From assembly GCF_021730395.1 (NCBI RefSeq), contig NW_026463116.1:1-64000 (forward strand): a stretch of DNA of 64,000 bases, written 5' to 3'. The notes beneath the pieces are model-generated. The model saw nothing but the letters and a program-made list of their open reading frames with translations. It was not told where the DNA came from and did not search any database. Every line of letters starts with the position of its first letter. Position 1 is the stretch's first letter. The DNA is from Mercenaria mercenaria (taxonomy: Eukaryota > Mollusca > Bivalvia > Venerida > Veneridae). Shown here piece after piece: positions 44,341 through 55,390 of this stretch. The position numbers and the translations under genes were made by a program.

Positions 44341-45229
44341 TCAAGCAAACACTACAATTTATACAAAATAAAGAAAAATACACTTGAATGTGGACTTTTC
44401 CAACAAGACCCCTAACGTTTTACAAATCGAACAATTACATGAGATACAGACTTTTGACAAATTATTTGAAAACAGTTTACTTTTTGACTCCTACTTGTTA
44501 CAGTTACATACAATAACAGGAAACAATCTTTGTCCAGTAACAATGGATAAATTTCTGATATTTTGTCATTTTGTTGGTTATATCTAAGGGCAAGGTCTAA
44601 ATATATTAAAATAAATTGATGTTGATGTGATGGCATAAATCCACGTAAACAAGATAACGCATGTTTTTCCGTGTTATAACTACTGCAGAATCCCAAGGGA
44701 TCGGTTGGTACCAGAGTCCGGTAGGGCGAGGGTACCAATGATTTCCGAGGGATTCTGAAGATGTTATATAAACGTAATACGTTAATGCTTTGCCACGGAA
44801 CGCGCATATATAAAACAGGTGTTATAACAGCATTTGAGCGCGAAAATCTTTCTGTTAACTTAAGTTTTCTCTCCTGTTAAAACACCCCTGAAAGGGACAA
44901 TAGCAGCGGTTTTTATGCTAGAATGTATATTCAGTACTTTTCTCAGGAGAATGAACTAACTAAAATCAAATATTTCTTTATCATGTAAACTCTTGATAAT
45001 TTCAAACAAATGATAATGACAATTTAAATAATTATCCCTTTCGTAAGACTAATGGGTCATTCGAACTTTAAACACTTGTTTTCGAAGCGGCATAGCCGTA
45101 TTTCAAATTTTACATGTTTTTCTTCTAGCTGACAATTTCTCGTGTATGATACAAATGTGTTTGATGTATTCGATATTTTTTTTGCATTTGCAACCCATGG
45201 CGCAACAATTAAATTTTCCAATAGCATTT
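44341..45229. other. Duplication copy 2, non-coding
   Basis: 44,341-44,600 parallels 4,221-4,560. 44,640-44,830 (CTGCAGAATCCCAAGGGATC, GGTACCAGAG, then ACCAATGATTTCCGAGGGAT) is absent from copy 1 and looks like a small insertion with inverted GGATYCT motifs; a related piece lies near 47,215-47,330. No gene. Confidence 0.45.
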
Positions 45230-45524
45230 GATTTGATTTATTTATTTCTTTTGTTTACTTTGTCTCATCGACGCATTGCAGGGCATATGTCGACTTTACA
45301 GCTTTGATGGTGAAAGAAGAACCCAGCTGCTCCTCCGTGCATTATTTCATCACGAGCGGGCACCTTGGTAGAACCACGGACCTTCCGTAACCAGCTGGAT
45401 GGCTTCCTCACATAAATTCAACGCCCCGAGTTTGTTTGGCTCGAATCTACATCGATGAGGGGCAAGTGATTTGAAGCCAGCGACCATTACCACTCGGTCA
45501 TGTAGGTCTCTTCATTCATGCATA
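45230..45524 (-). mobile_element. Full-length tRNA-derived SINE
   Basis: The minus strand reads a tRNA-like head (ACATGACCGAGTGGTAATGG, B-box-like GATTCGAGCC), a body (GTGAGGAAGCCATCCAGCTG, CGGAAGGTCCGTGGTTCTAC) and an AGAAATAAATAAATC tail. AGCATTT repeats on both sides (45,223-45,229 and 45,526-45,532). The equivalent place in copy 1 (about 4,870-4,880, AAAGCATTTAG) lacks it. Confidence 0.85.
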
Positions 45525-45781
45525 AAGCATTTTTGCTAAGCAGATGCCGAGTCCAAACACAATTTAAAAATATTTTCATGACTGGATAGATTACTTAGGA
45601 TATTCAAATATAAAGGAGCCTACTTGGAAAAGTCCACACGCTTACATTGACGGAAGACAATATATACAAAACAGTTAAGTCACGTTTTCTTCGATGGAAT
45701 TCAAACAACTTAGTATGCAATAGCATTGGGTATTGCATAAAATCAAATGTATAAAAGAATACTAGACAAATAATCTTTATA

Positions 45782-46802
45782 CGAGGGCTCTTCAAAAATA
45801 ACGTAGATTTTTTCTCTAGCTCTTATATACTTAAATGAAACAAAACAAGTAATATATCATTATCATTTGTCATCTTTTTACTAACTGCACTGTACATTTG
45901 ACTTAATTACGACTACGCAGTCGGGAGTTACGTCCCTCGAAAACAGTCACTTACACGAACCCGGCGCACGGCAATCATATTTCAACAACGTGAACGACGT
46001 CGTGCCTTCATTTTGATGCTTTCATTTAGATTGCATTAATTTATATATGTAAATTTATTTTATAAATTCTCATGAGCAACTCTTCAGTCATAACAAGTTG
46101 TTTTGTTATAATACTAAAATGTATGAAAACTTATGACATTCATCTCGAACAGGGTACTCAACGTGAGTACTTGGTCTTTATCTACGGCGACATACACCGG
46201 CGTTAACGTCCATTCGTAGTTTGTCCGCTTTCTCCCTCTGTCTCCGCTGTTTTTAAGCAATTCTGTACAATTTGAGCATCGTTTGTACCACTTGAAGATA
46301 ATGGCACAGATGACTGAATATTGTTGTGGCGTCTGCTTCATTAAATTATGATTTTTAGTTGCTGTTCGCCATAACTAAGCAACTGTCTTAATATGTATGC
46401 GAGTCGATGACGACATTACATGCATTTTAAACAGTAATACTCACTTAGTTTAAACGTTGTTTTCTTCCATCTCCCACGTTGGAATGGCGCCTTACTCTCG
46501 GTACATGTCGCCCTGACGAGTTTTAACTCTTCTGCATATTTTGGATCAAACAAGTGTACTATTAGTGCGAACGTTAACAATCGAATTCAAATCACGACAG
46601 ATCAAAAAGCAACTGCGCCAGTTATGCGTAGCTATGGTAATAAAAAAGTTCCACGCGCTTCACCTTTCTGCAAAAATGTTACAAAACATGTATGACCAAA
46701 TTACAGAAAGATTCCGAATTACAACGATATATTTCACATTATTATTAATACAATATTCAACATTTGACAGCAAAAGTCTACGTTATTTTTGAACAGCCCT
46801 CG
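45782..46802 (-). mobile_element. Degenerate mariner-type element, TA TSD, empty site known
   Basis: The inverted ends CGAGGGCTCTTCAAAAATAA and CGAGGGCTGTTCAAAAATAA continue through CGTAGA (one mismatch in 26) and are flanked by TA (45,780-45,781 and 46,803-46,804). Copy 1 shows the uninterrupted target near 5,168-5,175. A 75-codon minus frame (46,114-46,341: FKWYKRCSN, GDRGRKRT, VYVAVDKDQVLTLSTL) resembles the N-terminal helix-turn-helix region of mariner transposases. At about 1.02 kb, with the rest unreadable, it is defective. Confidence 0.8.
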
Positions 46803-47539
46803 TATGATACAACGTGGCATAAACTGGCAAGACAACATTTGGATTAGAAATTTGAATAATGTGTGAAAAAGACGTTCACAGCTGTTATATCTACTAAAGC
46901 CAATATGTTCTCAACAAAATTGAGAGAAAGATTCGTTACTGTTTCTATTGAATAAAACATGATATTTCATGTTTTTTGAATCAACAAAACTATCAAACTC
47001 CAGAATCTCATCATTATCAATTGTAAGGATGCGCTTGAAAGTTACATTTGTTATTATTACAATTATAGATGACCAGTACGTATTTTAGAATTTCAAATTT
47101 ATTATTGTGCGAGTTTGTTGTCCATGTGAAGAGTTCCATTTTTTTTTGTTACGGAAATAAACGTTTTAAGCAATGCATTGACCTTCACTGGTGCATATAA
47201 TACCGGTACCATAATGCATGTTTTTTTCATGTTATACCATCTGCAGAATCTCTGACAGATTGGTAAGTGAAGGGAAATGACCAACGTATCCCGAAGGACT
47301 TTGAGGATGTTCGCAAAATGAACAAGCACTAGCGCTATTCTAGCATAAAATATGTAATAACTAATAAATGAACATATTGTCCCTGAATGTCATTAAATGT
47401 CCATGAAACGCGCTCGAATATCTTTGCTGTTTTATCATACTGACCACATTTTCTTTTGACTTATCTGTTTGCGCTTTTCCATTGAACGCGCATAATATAA
47501 CACGAGTGGCAGACTAACAAAATATGCCTGTCATCGAAC
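46803..47539. other. Duplication copy 2, non-coding
   Basis: 46,805-47,205 continues the alignment with about 5,175-5,580 (GCATAAACTGGCAAGACAAC; GCAATGCATTGACCTTCACT). After that the copies differ. No gene. Confidence 0.45.
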
Positions 47540-48060
47540 TTGGCCTAACTCAAGGGACATAACCCTAGAATGCCTGGGGTGACTTGGCTGGTTTTCGAAC
47601 TTGGCCGAGATATTATGCCCACAAACATTGTCAGCAAGTTTGGTGAAGATCGGATGAAAACTGTTCGACTTACAGTGTGGAGATTTCGAATACATTTTTA
47701 TGTAAGTCAAGGGCCATAATCAAAGAGTGCCGGGGCGATTTGGCTGGTTATAGAACTTGGCTGAGACATTATGCCAACAAACATTATCTGCAAGTTTGTT
47801 GAAGATCAGATGAAAACTATTCAAATTAGAGTGGGCAAGGCTTAATTCCCAGTTTTTCGAGTAATTCAAGGGTCATAATCAAAAAGTGCCTGTGGCTATT
47901 TGGCTGGTTATCAAACTTAGCCGAGATATTATGCCCACAAACATTGTCACCAAGTTTGGTGAAGATCGAATCAAAATTGTTCGACTTAGAAAGCGGACAT
48001 GCTTCTGGACGCCGACCGCCCGTCCGCCACGGGTGTTTACATATGCCCCGCTCTTTCAGA
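47540..48060 (-). repeat. ~155-bp tandem array, three units, inverse of 38.7 kb
   Basis: TTTGGTGAAGATCGGATGAA, TATTATGCCCACAAACATTG and TCAAGGGCCATAATCAAAGA recur with a period of about 155-160 bp. They are the inverse of the units at 38,725-39,540. It ends with GCCGACCGCCCGTCCGCC near 48,020. Confidence 0.75.
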
Positions 48061-48532
48061 GATGGGTGTATATAAAGGGTTTAACAGTATGTGAGTGCAA
48101 GAAATTCTCTGTTTATACTTGTAAACGTACTCTCTAGTAAGAGAAAAGTGTTAAAGACAGCAGTTTTATGCTAGAAAAGCATCAAATATCCTCTAAAAAT
48201 ATTACATCAGGATCATGGTATTCATTCAATGTATCTGTTTAACAAGAGTTCACTAAGGCAGTTGTTAGGGCTAGTGTTTGGTGTTCTACATGTTATTACC
48301 CTTCATGGTCAGACTCTTTACTTTGTTACGTTATATGCTTACAATGTTCTTTAGTATTGTTTATCACACACTAAGAATTAAACATAGATAAACAGACAGA
48401 AAATAATAAATGCATTCTTTTAACCTTTAACAACCATTAATAATTTATACAATCTGTGTTCTGATATTGCTGTTTCTAAACACTCTTCTAACACTTTTTT
48501 TCTGTTGGAGATGCTTGTGTATTTACATTATA
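48061..48532. other. 3' flank of the B-box gene
   Basis: From about 48,205 it parallels 9,045-9,400. No additional exon. A clear AATAAA on the minus strand just after the stop was not identified. Confidence 0.4.
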
Positions 48533-50184
48533 TTATACCACTACTTTGAATAGTTGTAATTTTATCTCTTCCTTAGTACTGTTAGAAATAGCAAGTCTTG
48601 TTTTGTCCTTTGAGAAACAAATACTGTAAGGATACCTCATATCTATCTTATGAGATGCTACAATTTTTCCTAACGGGGAAATCTGTACAATGCTGTCTGT
48701 TCCATTACTACAAACAAAGATACAATTAAACGGTCCTACTGCGACACATATTGGTTGTCTGATTTGGTCATCCTTCACATCAACTTTGGTATTGGTCTTG
48801 GTGTCGTAAATAAAGACAGTGTGATTATATCTATCGGTGAGAGCAACTTTGTCTCTATCTCTTATATATGTACAGGCACTGGTGTCAAGTGCATATTTTT
48901 TATTCTGAAAGTCGATACTGAAATCTTTCTCTTCCCCTGACTGAGATACAATACGGAAATGCCTTGTATCATCGATAGTTCCAACAACAAAATTCTTACC
49001 ATCCTTCTGACATATTGACCCATATCTAGTTGTTACTTTACATGTCCTGATCAAAGTTATTTCATTAGATTTACTGACATGTAGAAAGTCTATCTTGTAT
49101 CCAGCACCACTTGTTACCGCCACTTCCTCCTCAGATACAGCAACTACACTCTGTGGTCTATACGACAACTGAAATGATCCTACTTCCTCAAGCTTCCCAT
49201 TGTAAATCAAGCATTTCTTGTTGTAATTATCTACGGTAAAAAGTCTGCCATCAGGCAAGAAATCAAGTCCTGAAAGAAACGGTTCCGTCTCGTGTTTATT
49301 CTGCTTCAGTTCCAGTACATTATTCAAGAACAATTGTACTGGCCTTGTGTCTGGTGTCTCCGCATGTACTGATAGTAGTGTAGAAGATAGTGCAATTTGT
49401 TCCAGTAAGTTCAAATGTTCAAGATGAAGAGACACAATATTGATATCTGTAAGAGACTGCAGTTTGTTTCTAAATGCCTCTATCCGATATTGAGAAATAA
49501 CTTTTTGTGGGGTTGTACCACATTTTGTCATATTAATCAGTGAAAGTTTGGCTTGTTCAGATTTCTCAATGACATGCTCGCAGTATTTGCGATTTTTCTT
49601 TATTTCTTTCAATGTACTATTTTGCATTTCATTAGCTTTCTCATTTATCTTCTGTGCTTCAGAATCAAACACCTTCAATAACGCAAATCTATATTCGTTT
49701 AACCTTGCAGGAATACTTTCTACATTCTTTTTTACACCTGCTTCAACGGAAGACAACCATGCAATAAGCAGGCGTGCTTCGTTTTGTAGTCGAGGTATTT
49801 CCATTGTTGGATTGTGTTTAGTCTTGCATGTTTCTTCAGAAATGGAAGCAAGTAGAACAATTATACCACAGTGTTCATGTTTTTCCTTTAAACACACCTC
49901 ACAACAAAGTTTACTGTCAGATTTGCAGATATATGAGAGGCTCTTTTTATGTATGTCACACAAGTCATAACCCTTCATATCTATCTTTATTGGTTTATCT
50001 TTGACTATCCTTTGTTGACTGTGCGTCTTCTTAATATGGATACGTAGGTTGCATTCAGTGCACATAAACTGACAGCAGGTTTCACAATAGAACGTTGCTG
50101 TTGCAGTGTTGCACGTGTGGAAACAAACCTCACAGTCAGGCAACGTATCAGGAAATTTAGAATGTGTGAAATCGTCAGCGTATC
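48533..50184 (-). CDS. B-box / NHL-like beta-propeller protein (TRIM-like, no RING)
   Basis: One open exon of about 550 codons. In order it encodes a conserved lead DDFTHSKFPDTLPD; B-box 1 (C23-x2-C26, C39-x2-C42, C47-x2-C50, H55, H60, counting from 50,200); B-box 2 (C81-x2-H84, C92, D95, C100-x2-C103, H108/C111); a helical coiled-coil region (about 125-240); and a propeller of about six blades (LDFLPDGRLFTVDNYNKKCLIY; GTIDDTRHF; LTDRYNHTVFIYD; SICFSKDKTRLAIS). Such proteins normally dimerise by the coiled coil and bind partners or RNA through the propeller. Without a RING, ligase activity is not expected from this exon. No ATG opens the frame; TCTATATTTTTAG just before 50,184 is a good acceptor with a phase-1 junction, so at least one upstream exon is missing. 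It is the intact partner of the pseudogene at 9.4-15.7 kb. Confidence 0.85.
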
Positions 50185-50196
50185 CTAAAAATATAG
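50174..50196 (-). other. Splice acceptor that defines the B-box exon start
   Basis: The minus strand reads a T-rich tract ending in TTTTTAG followed by GATACGCTGACG. The broken paralogue has TTTTCTTAG followed by GATGCACTGACG at 15,728. The conserved boundary shows that the exon begins at 50,184 and not at the in-frame TTG near 50,200. Confidence 0.7.
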
Positions 50197-50296
50197 ACAA
50201 AAGCCTAGGTGCTTAAGTGTTTTCATTTTAATAAGAACTTTAGAACACTGAGATATAGTATATTTCGTCGCCTTTGCGGAAAAAATGAGTAAGTTA

Positions 50297-51250
50297 TGGT
50301 GTTCCGTTCGGACAATCGTGACCTTTTATTTAATACTAAACCGCGCTGCACGATGGTACGATGACAAAAACGCGATGGCACAATGATGAAACAAAGATGG
50401 TACGATGGTAATAACCTGATGACACGATGATGAAATCGCGATGGTGCGATGGTGAAATGTTGATGTAATATCGCGTTTTCATCATCGTACCATCGCGTTT
50501 TCACCATCGCACCATCGTGTTTTCATCATCGTACCATCGCGTTTTCACCTTCGTACCATCGCGTTTTCACAAACGTGCCATCGCGTTATCATCATCATAC
50601 CATCGTGGTTTCACCATCGTACCATCGCGTTTTCAGCATCGTGTCATCGCGTTATCATCATCGTACCATTGTGTTTTCACCATCGTACCATCGCATTTTC
50701 ATCATCGTACCATCGCCTTCCGGTTAGAAATGCGTAGTCCCATCACTTGTATTTTTGTCAACAATAGATGAATGTAATCTCAATGTATTTTGTGAGAAGA
50801 AATTTACCATTTAGATTCTGCTGTTTTGCAAAATGTTTTACAAAATGTTCAGTGCTCAGTTCATTAAAACTGTAAAATCTTCAAGGTCACGTCCTTTGTA
50901 TGAAAGTAAATAAAAAGCTGGGTGTAAAAGTCACATGTATTATCCAAACTCAGCTAATTCTTGTTAGGATGTAGAAGGTACATAGTGCAATGTGAAAATG
51001 AGATTGCATCAAGCCTGTATTCTACTGACACATATACTGTACCACTGCGCATGACCACCGGAATGCGATGGTACGATGGTGAAAACGCGATGGTACGATG
51101 ATGAAAACGCGATATTACATCGACATTTCACTATCATATCATCGCACCATGGCGATTTCATCATCGTGTCATCGCGTTTTCACCATCGTACCATCGTGCA
51201 TCGGGGTTTAGTATTAAATAAAAAGTCACGATTGTCCAAACGGAACACCG
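50297..51250. mobile_element. Inverted-minisatellite element, TA TSD, 22-bp monomer
   Basis: The ends (T/C)GGTGTTCCGTT(C/T)GGACAA are inverted and TA-flanked (50,295-50,296 and 51,251-51,252). Inside each end, arms of about 190 bp carry ATTTAATACTAAACC and then 22-bp units (GCGTTTTCATCATCGTACCATC and variants) in opposite orientation. The left array is extended by about a dozen further units to 50,720. The centre (50,730-51,055) is unique and non-coding. Open frames with 22-residue periodicity are artefacts. It lies just upstream of the intact B-box exon, in its intron or 5' region. Confidence 0.75.
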
Positions 51251-51339
51251 TAGTAAGTCCTTCTTTAAGTCAATACAGTTATCCACTTCTTGCGTTGAGG
51301 TGGCGATTTGTAATGATTTATAATAATTAAACAAATACA

Positions 51340-52095
51340 ACAATAAACAAGAGCTGTCACTAATGGTGACAAATGCCCCCGCAGCACCTTGACCTTTGAC
51401 CTGGTGACCCCAAAGTCAGTAAGGGTGGTGTACTCAATAAGTACTATCAGCATGTGAAGTTTGAAGGTCCTGGGTGAAGTTGTTCGCATGTAAAGTGCCT
51501 TCATGCAAAAAGTTAACGTTGGCCCCTGTGACCTTGACCTTTGATCTGGTGACCCCAAAGTCAGTAGAGGTAGTGTACTCAATAAGTACTATCCGCGTGT
51601 GAAGTTTGAAGGTCCTGGGTGCAGTGGTTCGAGAGAAATGTGCCTTCATGCAAAAAGTTAAAGTTGGCCCCTGTGACCTTGACCTTTAATCTTGTGACCC
51701 CAAAGTAAGTATGGGTGGTGTACTCAATAAGTACTATCAACATGTGAAGTTTAAAGGTCCTGGGTGTAGTGGTTCGGGAGTAATGTGCCTTAAAGCAAAA
51801 ATTTAACGTTGGCCCCTGTGACCTTGACCTTTGACCTGGTGATCCCAAAGTCAGTAGAAGTAGTGTACTTAATAAGTACTATCAGCGTGTGAAGTTTGAA
51901 GGTCCTGGGTGCAGTGGTTCGCAAGTAAAAGGCCTTCATGCAAATAATTAACGTTGGCCCCTGTGACCTTGACCTTTGATCTGGTGACCCCAAAGTCAGT
52001 AGGAGTGGTACTCAATAAGTACTATCAGCCTTTGAAGGTCCTGGGTGCAGTGGTTCGCGATTAAAATGCCTTCATGCAAAATGTTAGTGTTGTGA
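51340..52095 (+). repeat. ~147-bp tandem array, five units, with DR1-like sites
   Basis: It is entered by AACAAGAGCTGTCACTAATG. Units repeat CTGTGACCTTGACCTTTG, TGGTGACCCCAAAGTCAGTA, TACTCAATAAGTACTATCAG and GAAGGTCCTGGGTGCAGTGG near 51,390, 51,535, 51,680, 51,829 and 51,970. Two units (about 51,389 and 51,828) contain TGACCTTTGACCT, the inverse of a perfect nuclear-receptor DR1 site; others have TGACCTTTGATCT. It is non-coding. Confidence 0.8.
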
Positions 52096-52107
52096 CAAAC
52101 TAACTAA

Positions 52108-54030
52108 GGCCAGAGTTTTTTTATTTTTTGTTACTCGGATTTTGGGCAGAAAAATGTTGACAGGAGGAGGGAAAAAAATAAAAATAAAAAGGCAGTAAAA
52201 TTTACTAAAACAACAGACGATAAGTGATCACTTCAAATGTGTTGCCTGAAAGGATTTTAACACTACTTTAATACGCATTTAACATGTAATACAAAGAAAA
52301 TTACCATTCTGTGTTTAACTTTTTATTATCTTGAACATAAAATTGATGATTTCAAAAACTTTAACAAAATCACTCTTTGGGCATGGGTACTATTTGCCCC
52401 TGGTCATAACATCTCCGGCGAGTATTAAATTGATGATTGAATTTGAATAGCAATTTTCAATGGTCTGATCGGCTGGTTTCATTTTTAGCATGTGCATACT
52501 TTTATTTTTAATTCATAAACTTTTCTGACCAAGATCTTTATTTTATACATGTTAATATTTATTTGTTGTGTTATAAGTCACACTGACACAATTTTATATG
52601 TCATATGGTGACTTTCCAGACTTAAATTGTGCAGGAAGACCCCTGGTACTCCTCTGGGCATCACCTCAGGCAAGAACTGGCATCTGGGTAGAATGGCCTA
52701 CCTTCCGTCAGCCAGCTGGATATCTTTCTCACATGATGACCTGAGTGGGGCTCGATCCCACAGTGGTTAGGGGCAAGTGATTCAAAGTCGGGCCACTCTT
52801 TATTTTATATTCGATGGCCAGAAAATGACTGAAAGCATAAGTAGCTAGATAGGTCCCTGAAAAGGATTTGTATGCAATGGAATGGGTGCGACACCTTATG
52901 TACCAGTCACTTTATGTACCAGACACTTTATGTACCACTTTGACACTTAGTGTACCACCTATATATTATATAGTAATTGTACCTCATTGTGTAGCACTGT
53001 CAATATGTGAATTTTGTGATAATTACCTGTGAAAACAACTTTGATTTAATCAGCTTAAGTCCACAGAATGTTGTTAACGTTTCTATGTGCATATAATTTT
53101 ACCTTATTAATTATGACAATTAACATTTAAATTTAGTAAAAAAAACATTTCAAGTAACATAAAATATAACATTTTAATCAAATCAAAATAAAAATGATCA
53201 TCCACTATATATCATATATGTGGTACATAAAGTGACACATTCAATGGAATATATAGATAAATACCTCCAATTAGGCAACTTGTTATATATATATATGTCT
53301 TCATAAGCATATCACAGGGTTTTATCCCCCTTCATAATAGGGTCCTTCCCTCAGAAAATATCTTTGAAATCATGCAGTTTTCCCCAAAAACTGACTTTAC
53401 ATCAAGTTTTTATTCCCATTTGCCCAAACACCGAGCCGTTTTTGCTCCAAATCACAGGCCTGGGCCCCTTTCCCTCCTGGTAAAAACAAATAACCCAAAA
53501 TCTGAAACGGATGACTCCTTTGTTTGGCAGCTCTTTGTTGCTCCTATACCTCATCCTCATGTAATATATAACTGCCAAAGGCATGTCAAATTCACATTCA
53601 ATGTTGCCGTTGTTATTTACGTCGGGTAAATCTATGTTTTTCTAACATTTTGAGACACCGTTACTGACCGTAACCTTTACAGAACTTGTTTTTCGTTGTT
53701 TTATTGTCTATATAGTCTACTAGATCACAAACCAAATATTCTGCTTTTCCATCGCGCATAAATCGTTCAAAGACAATCTTGAATTTCACTCAAGTTTTTG
53801 TTTACGTACGGGAGACGCTTCCATTTGAGCGGAAATTGCGCCTATATGACACTGACGGATAATGCGCTGACGAATATCGACGTTGTCGTCGTCGTCAGAA
53901 TGCAGCAAAACATCGATCGTCGCCCGAAAATAATTTTGAAATTTTTGAAATTTCAATTTTTATTTTTTTCGAAAATGACGGAAAATAGGGTCGGCGGGTC
54001 TGAGTAACGAAAAATCAAAGAACTCTGGCC
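52108..54030. mobile_element. PIF/Harbinger-like element, TAA TSD
   Basis: The inverted ends GGCCAGAGTTTTTTTATTTT and GGCCAGAGTTCTTTGATTTT continue through GTTACTCRGA (about 32 bp, four mismatches). TAA flanks both sides (52,105-52,107 and 54,031-54,033). GGCC starts with a 3-bp TWA duplication are typical of PIF/Harbinger. The interior holds a SINE fragment (52,630-52,800), a short CTTTATGTACCA-type repeat (52,898-52,965) and an 85-codon plus frame without a recognisable domain. No transposase was found. Confidence 0.8.
52630..52800 (-). mobile_element. SINE fragment inside the Harbinger-like element
   Basis: The inverse of ATCTGGGTAGAATGGCCTAC, CTTCCGTCAGCCAGCTGGAT and TCTCACATGATGACCTGAG matches the body of the SINEs at 31,071 and 45,230. 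GGGGCTCGATCCC keeps a B-box-like sequence. The head and tail are incomplete. Confidence 0.65.
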
Positions 54031-54074
54031 TAATGAACGACGGACAGTTGAAAACTAATATTCCTCCCTTCGGG

Positions 54075-55390
54075 GGCATAAAAAGAAGAGCTGTCCGTAA
54101 GACAGCGCACTCCACTATTCGGACATTTGACAGTAAATGAATGTATATCTCAATAAGAGACATCTACTTCAAAAGGAAGATACACCAAGGTGCATAATTC
54201 TGTCACAAACACAAATTAGAGTTATTGGGATTGTTACCACACATGCAGATGATGATGGTTAAGATATATTCTGAGTTTCAAGTCATTATCTTATATAAAA
54301 CCAAAGATATGTCCAGAAAACCAAGATTGATAAAAAAATTAAGTATGAAAGGGCACAATTTGGTCAAAAAACAAATCAGAGTTATGGGGATTGTTACCAC
54401 ACATGCAGATGATGATGATAAAGATACATTTGAAGTTTCAAGTCTTTATCTTATATCTTATATTGCATTAAAGTTATATCCAGAATGCGAAGACTGCAAA
54501 AAAACTAAGTACAAAAGGGGCATAATTCTGTCAAAAATACAATTAGAGTTATTGGGTTTGTAACCACACATGCAGATGATGATTATAAAGAAATATTTTT
54601 AATTTCAAGTCATTATCTTTTAAGTACCAAAGATATGTCTATAAACAAAGCTTTCGAAAATAATTAACATGAAAATAATTCCAAGTATAACACCTTGGTG
54701 AACTTGACCTTGGGTATAATGGGCCCAGCCCCTGCACATAATTTCTTTGTATGCTGGACAATATTTATGTGAACTTAAAGTACGATATGAGCAATAGTAA
54801 CAAAGATATGACAGAAAAACAAAGGTTGCCGAGAAACTTTAATCTTAAAAATAACCTAAGTATAACAGCTTGGTGACCTTGGCATTGGGTATAATGGGCA
54901 AAGTCCCTGTACATACGTTGTTTGTATGCTGGACAATGTTTATGTAAAGTTACAGTAAGATATAAGCAATAGTAACAAAGATATGACAGAAAAACAAAGG
55001 TTGCCGAAAAACTTTAACCTTAAAAATAACACAAGTATAACACCTTGGTGACCTTGACCTTGTGTATAATGGACTCAGTCCCAACACATACTTTGTTTGT
55101 ATACTTGACAATCTTTATGTGAAGTTACAGTAAGATATACGCAAGAGTAACAAAGATATGACAGAAAAACAAAGGTTGCCGAAAAACTTTTACCTCAAAA
55201 ATAACCTAAGTATAACACCTTGGTGACCTTGACCTTGTGTATAATGGGCTCAGCCCCAACACATACTTTTTTGTATACTGGACAATGTTTATATGAAGTT
55301 ATAGTAATATATAAGCAATAATAACAAAGATATGACAGAAAAACAAAGGTTGCCGAAAAACTTTAACCAAGAAATAGTGTTACTTCTAGA
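54075..55390 (+). repeat. Tandem-core element: ~165-bp then ~174-bp units
   Basis: The left end AAGAGCTGTCCGTAAGACAG with CTCCACTATTCGGACA resembles the left end at 15,876. Three units of about 165 bp (TTGTTACCACACATGCAGAT near 54,230, 54,393 and 54,560) are followed by four of about 174 bp (GACAGAAAAACAAAGGTTGC near 54,810, 54,984, 55,160 and 55,333), with CCTTGGTGACCTTGACCTTG. No right end of that family was seen. Confidence 0.7.

Noticed and set aside
50185-50200. B-box protein starting at 50,200
   Set aside because: The codon there is TTG, inside a polypyrimidine/acceptor sequence; homology to the paralogue starts at 50,184.
50223-51343. Frames with HR- and SF-rich 22-residue repeats
   Set aside because: Products of the 22-bp minisatellite.
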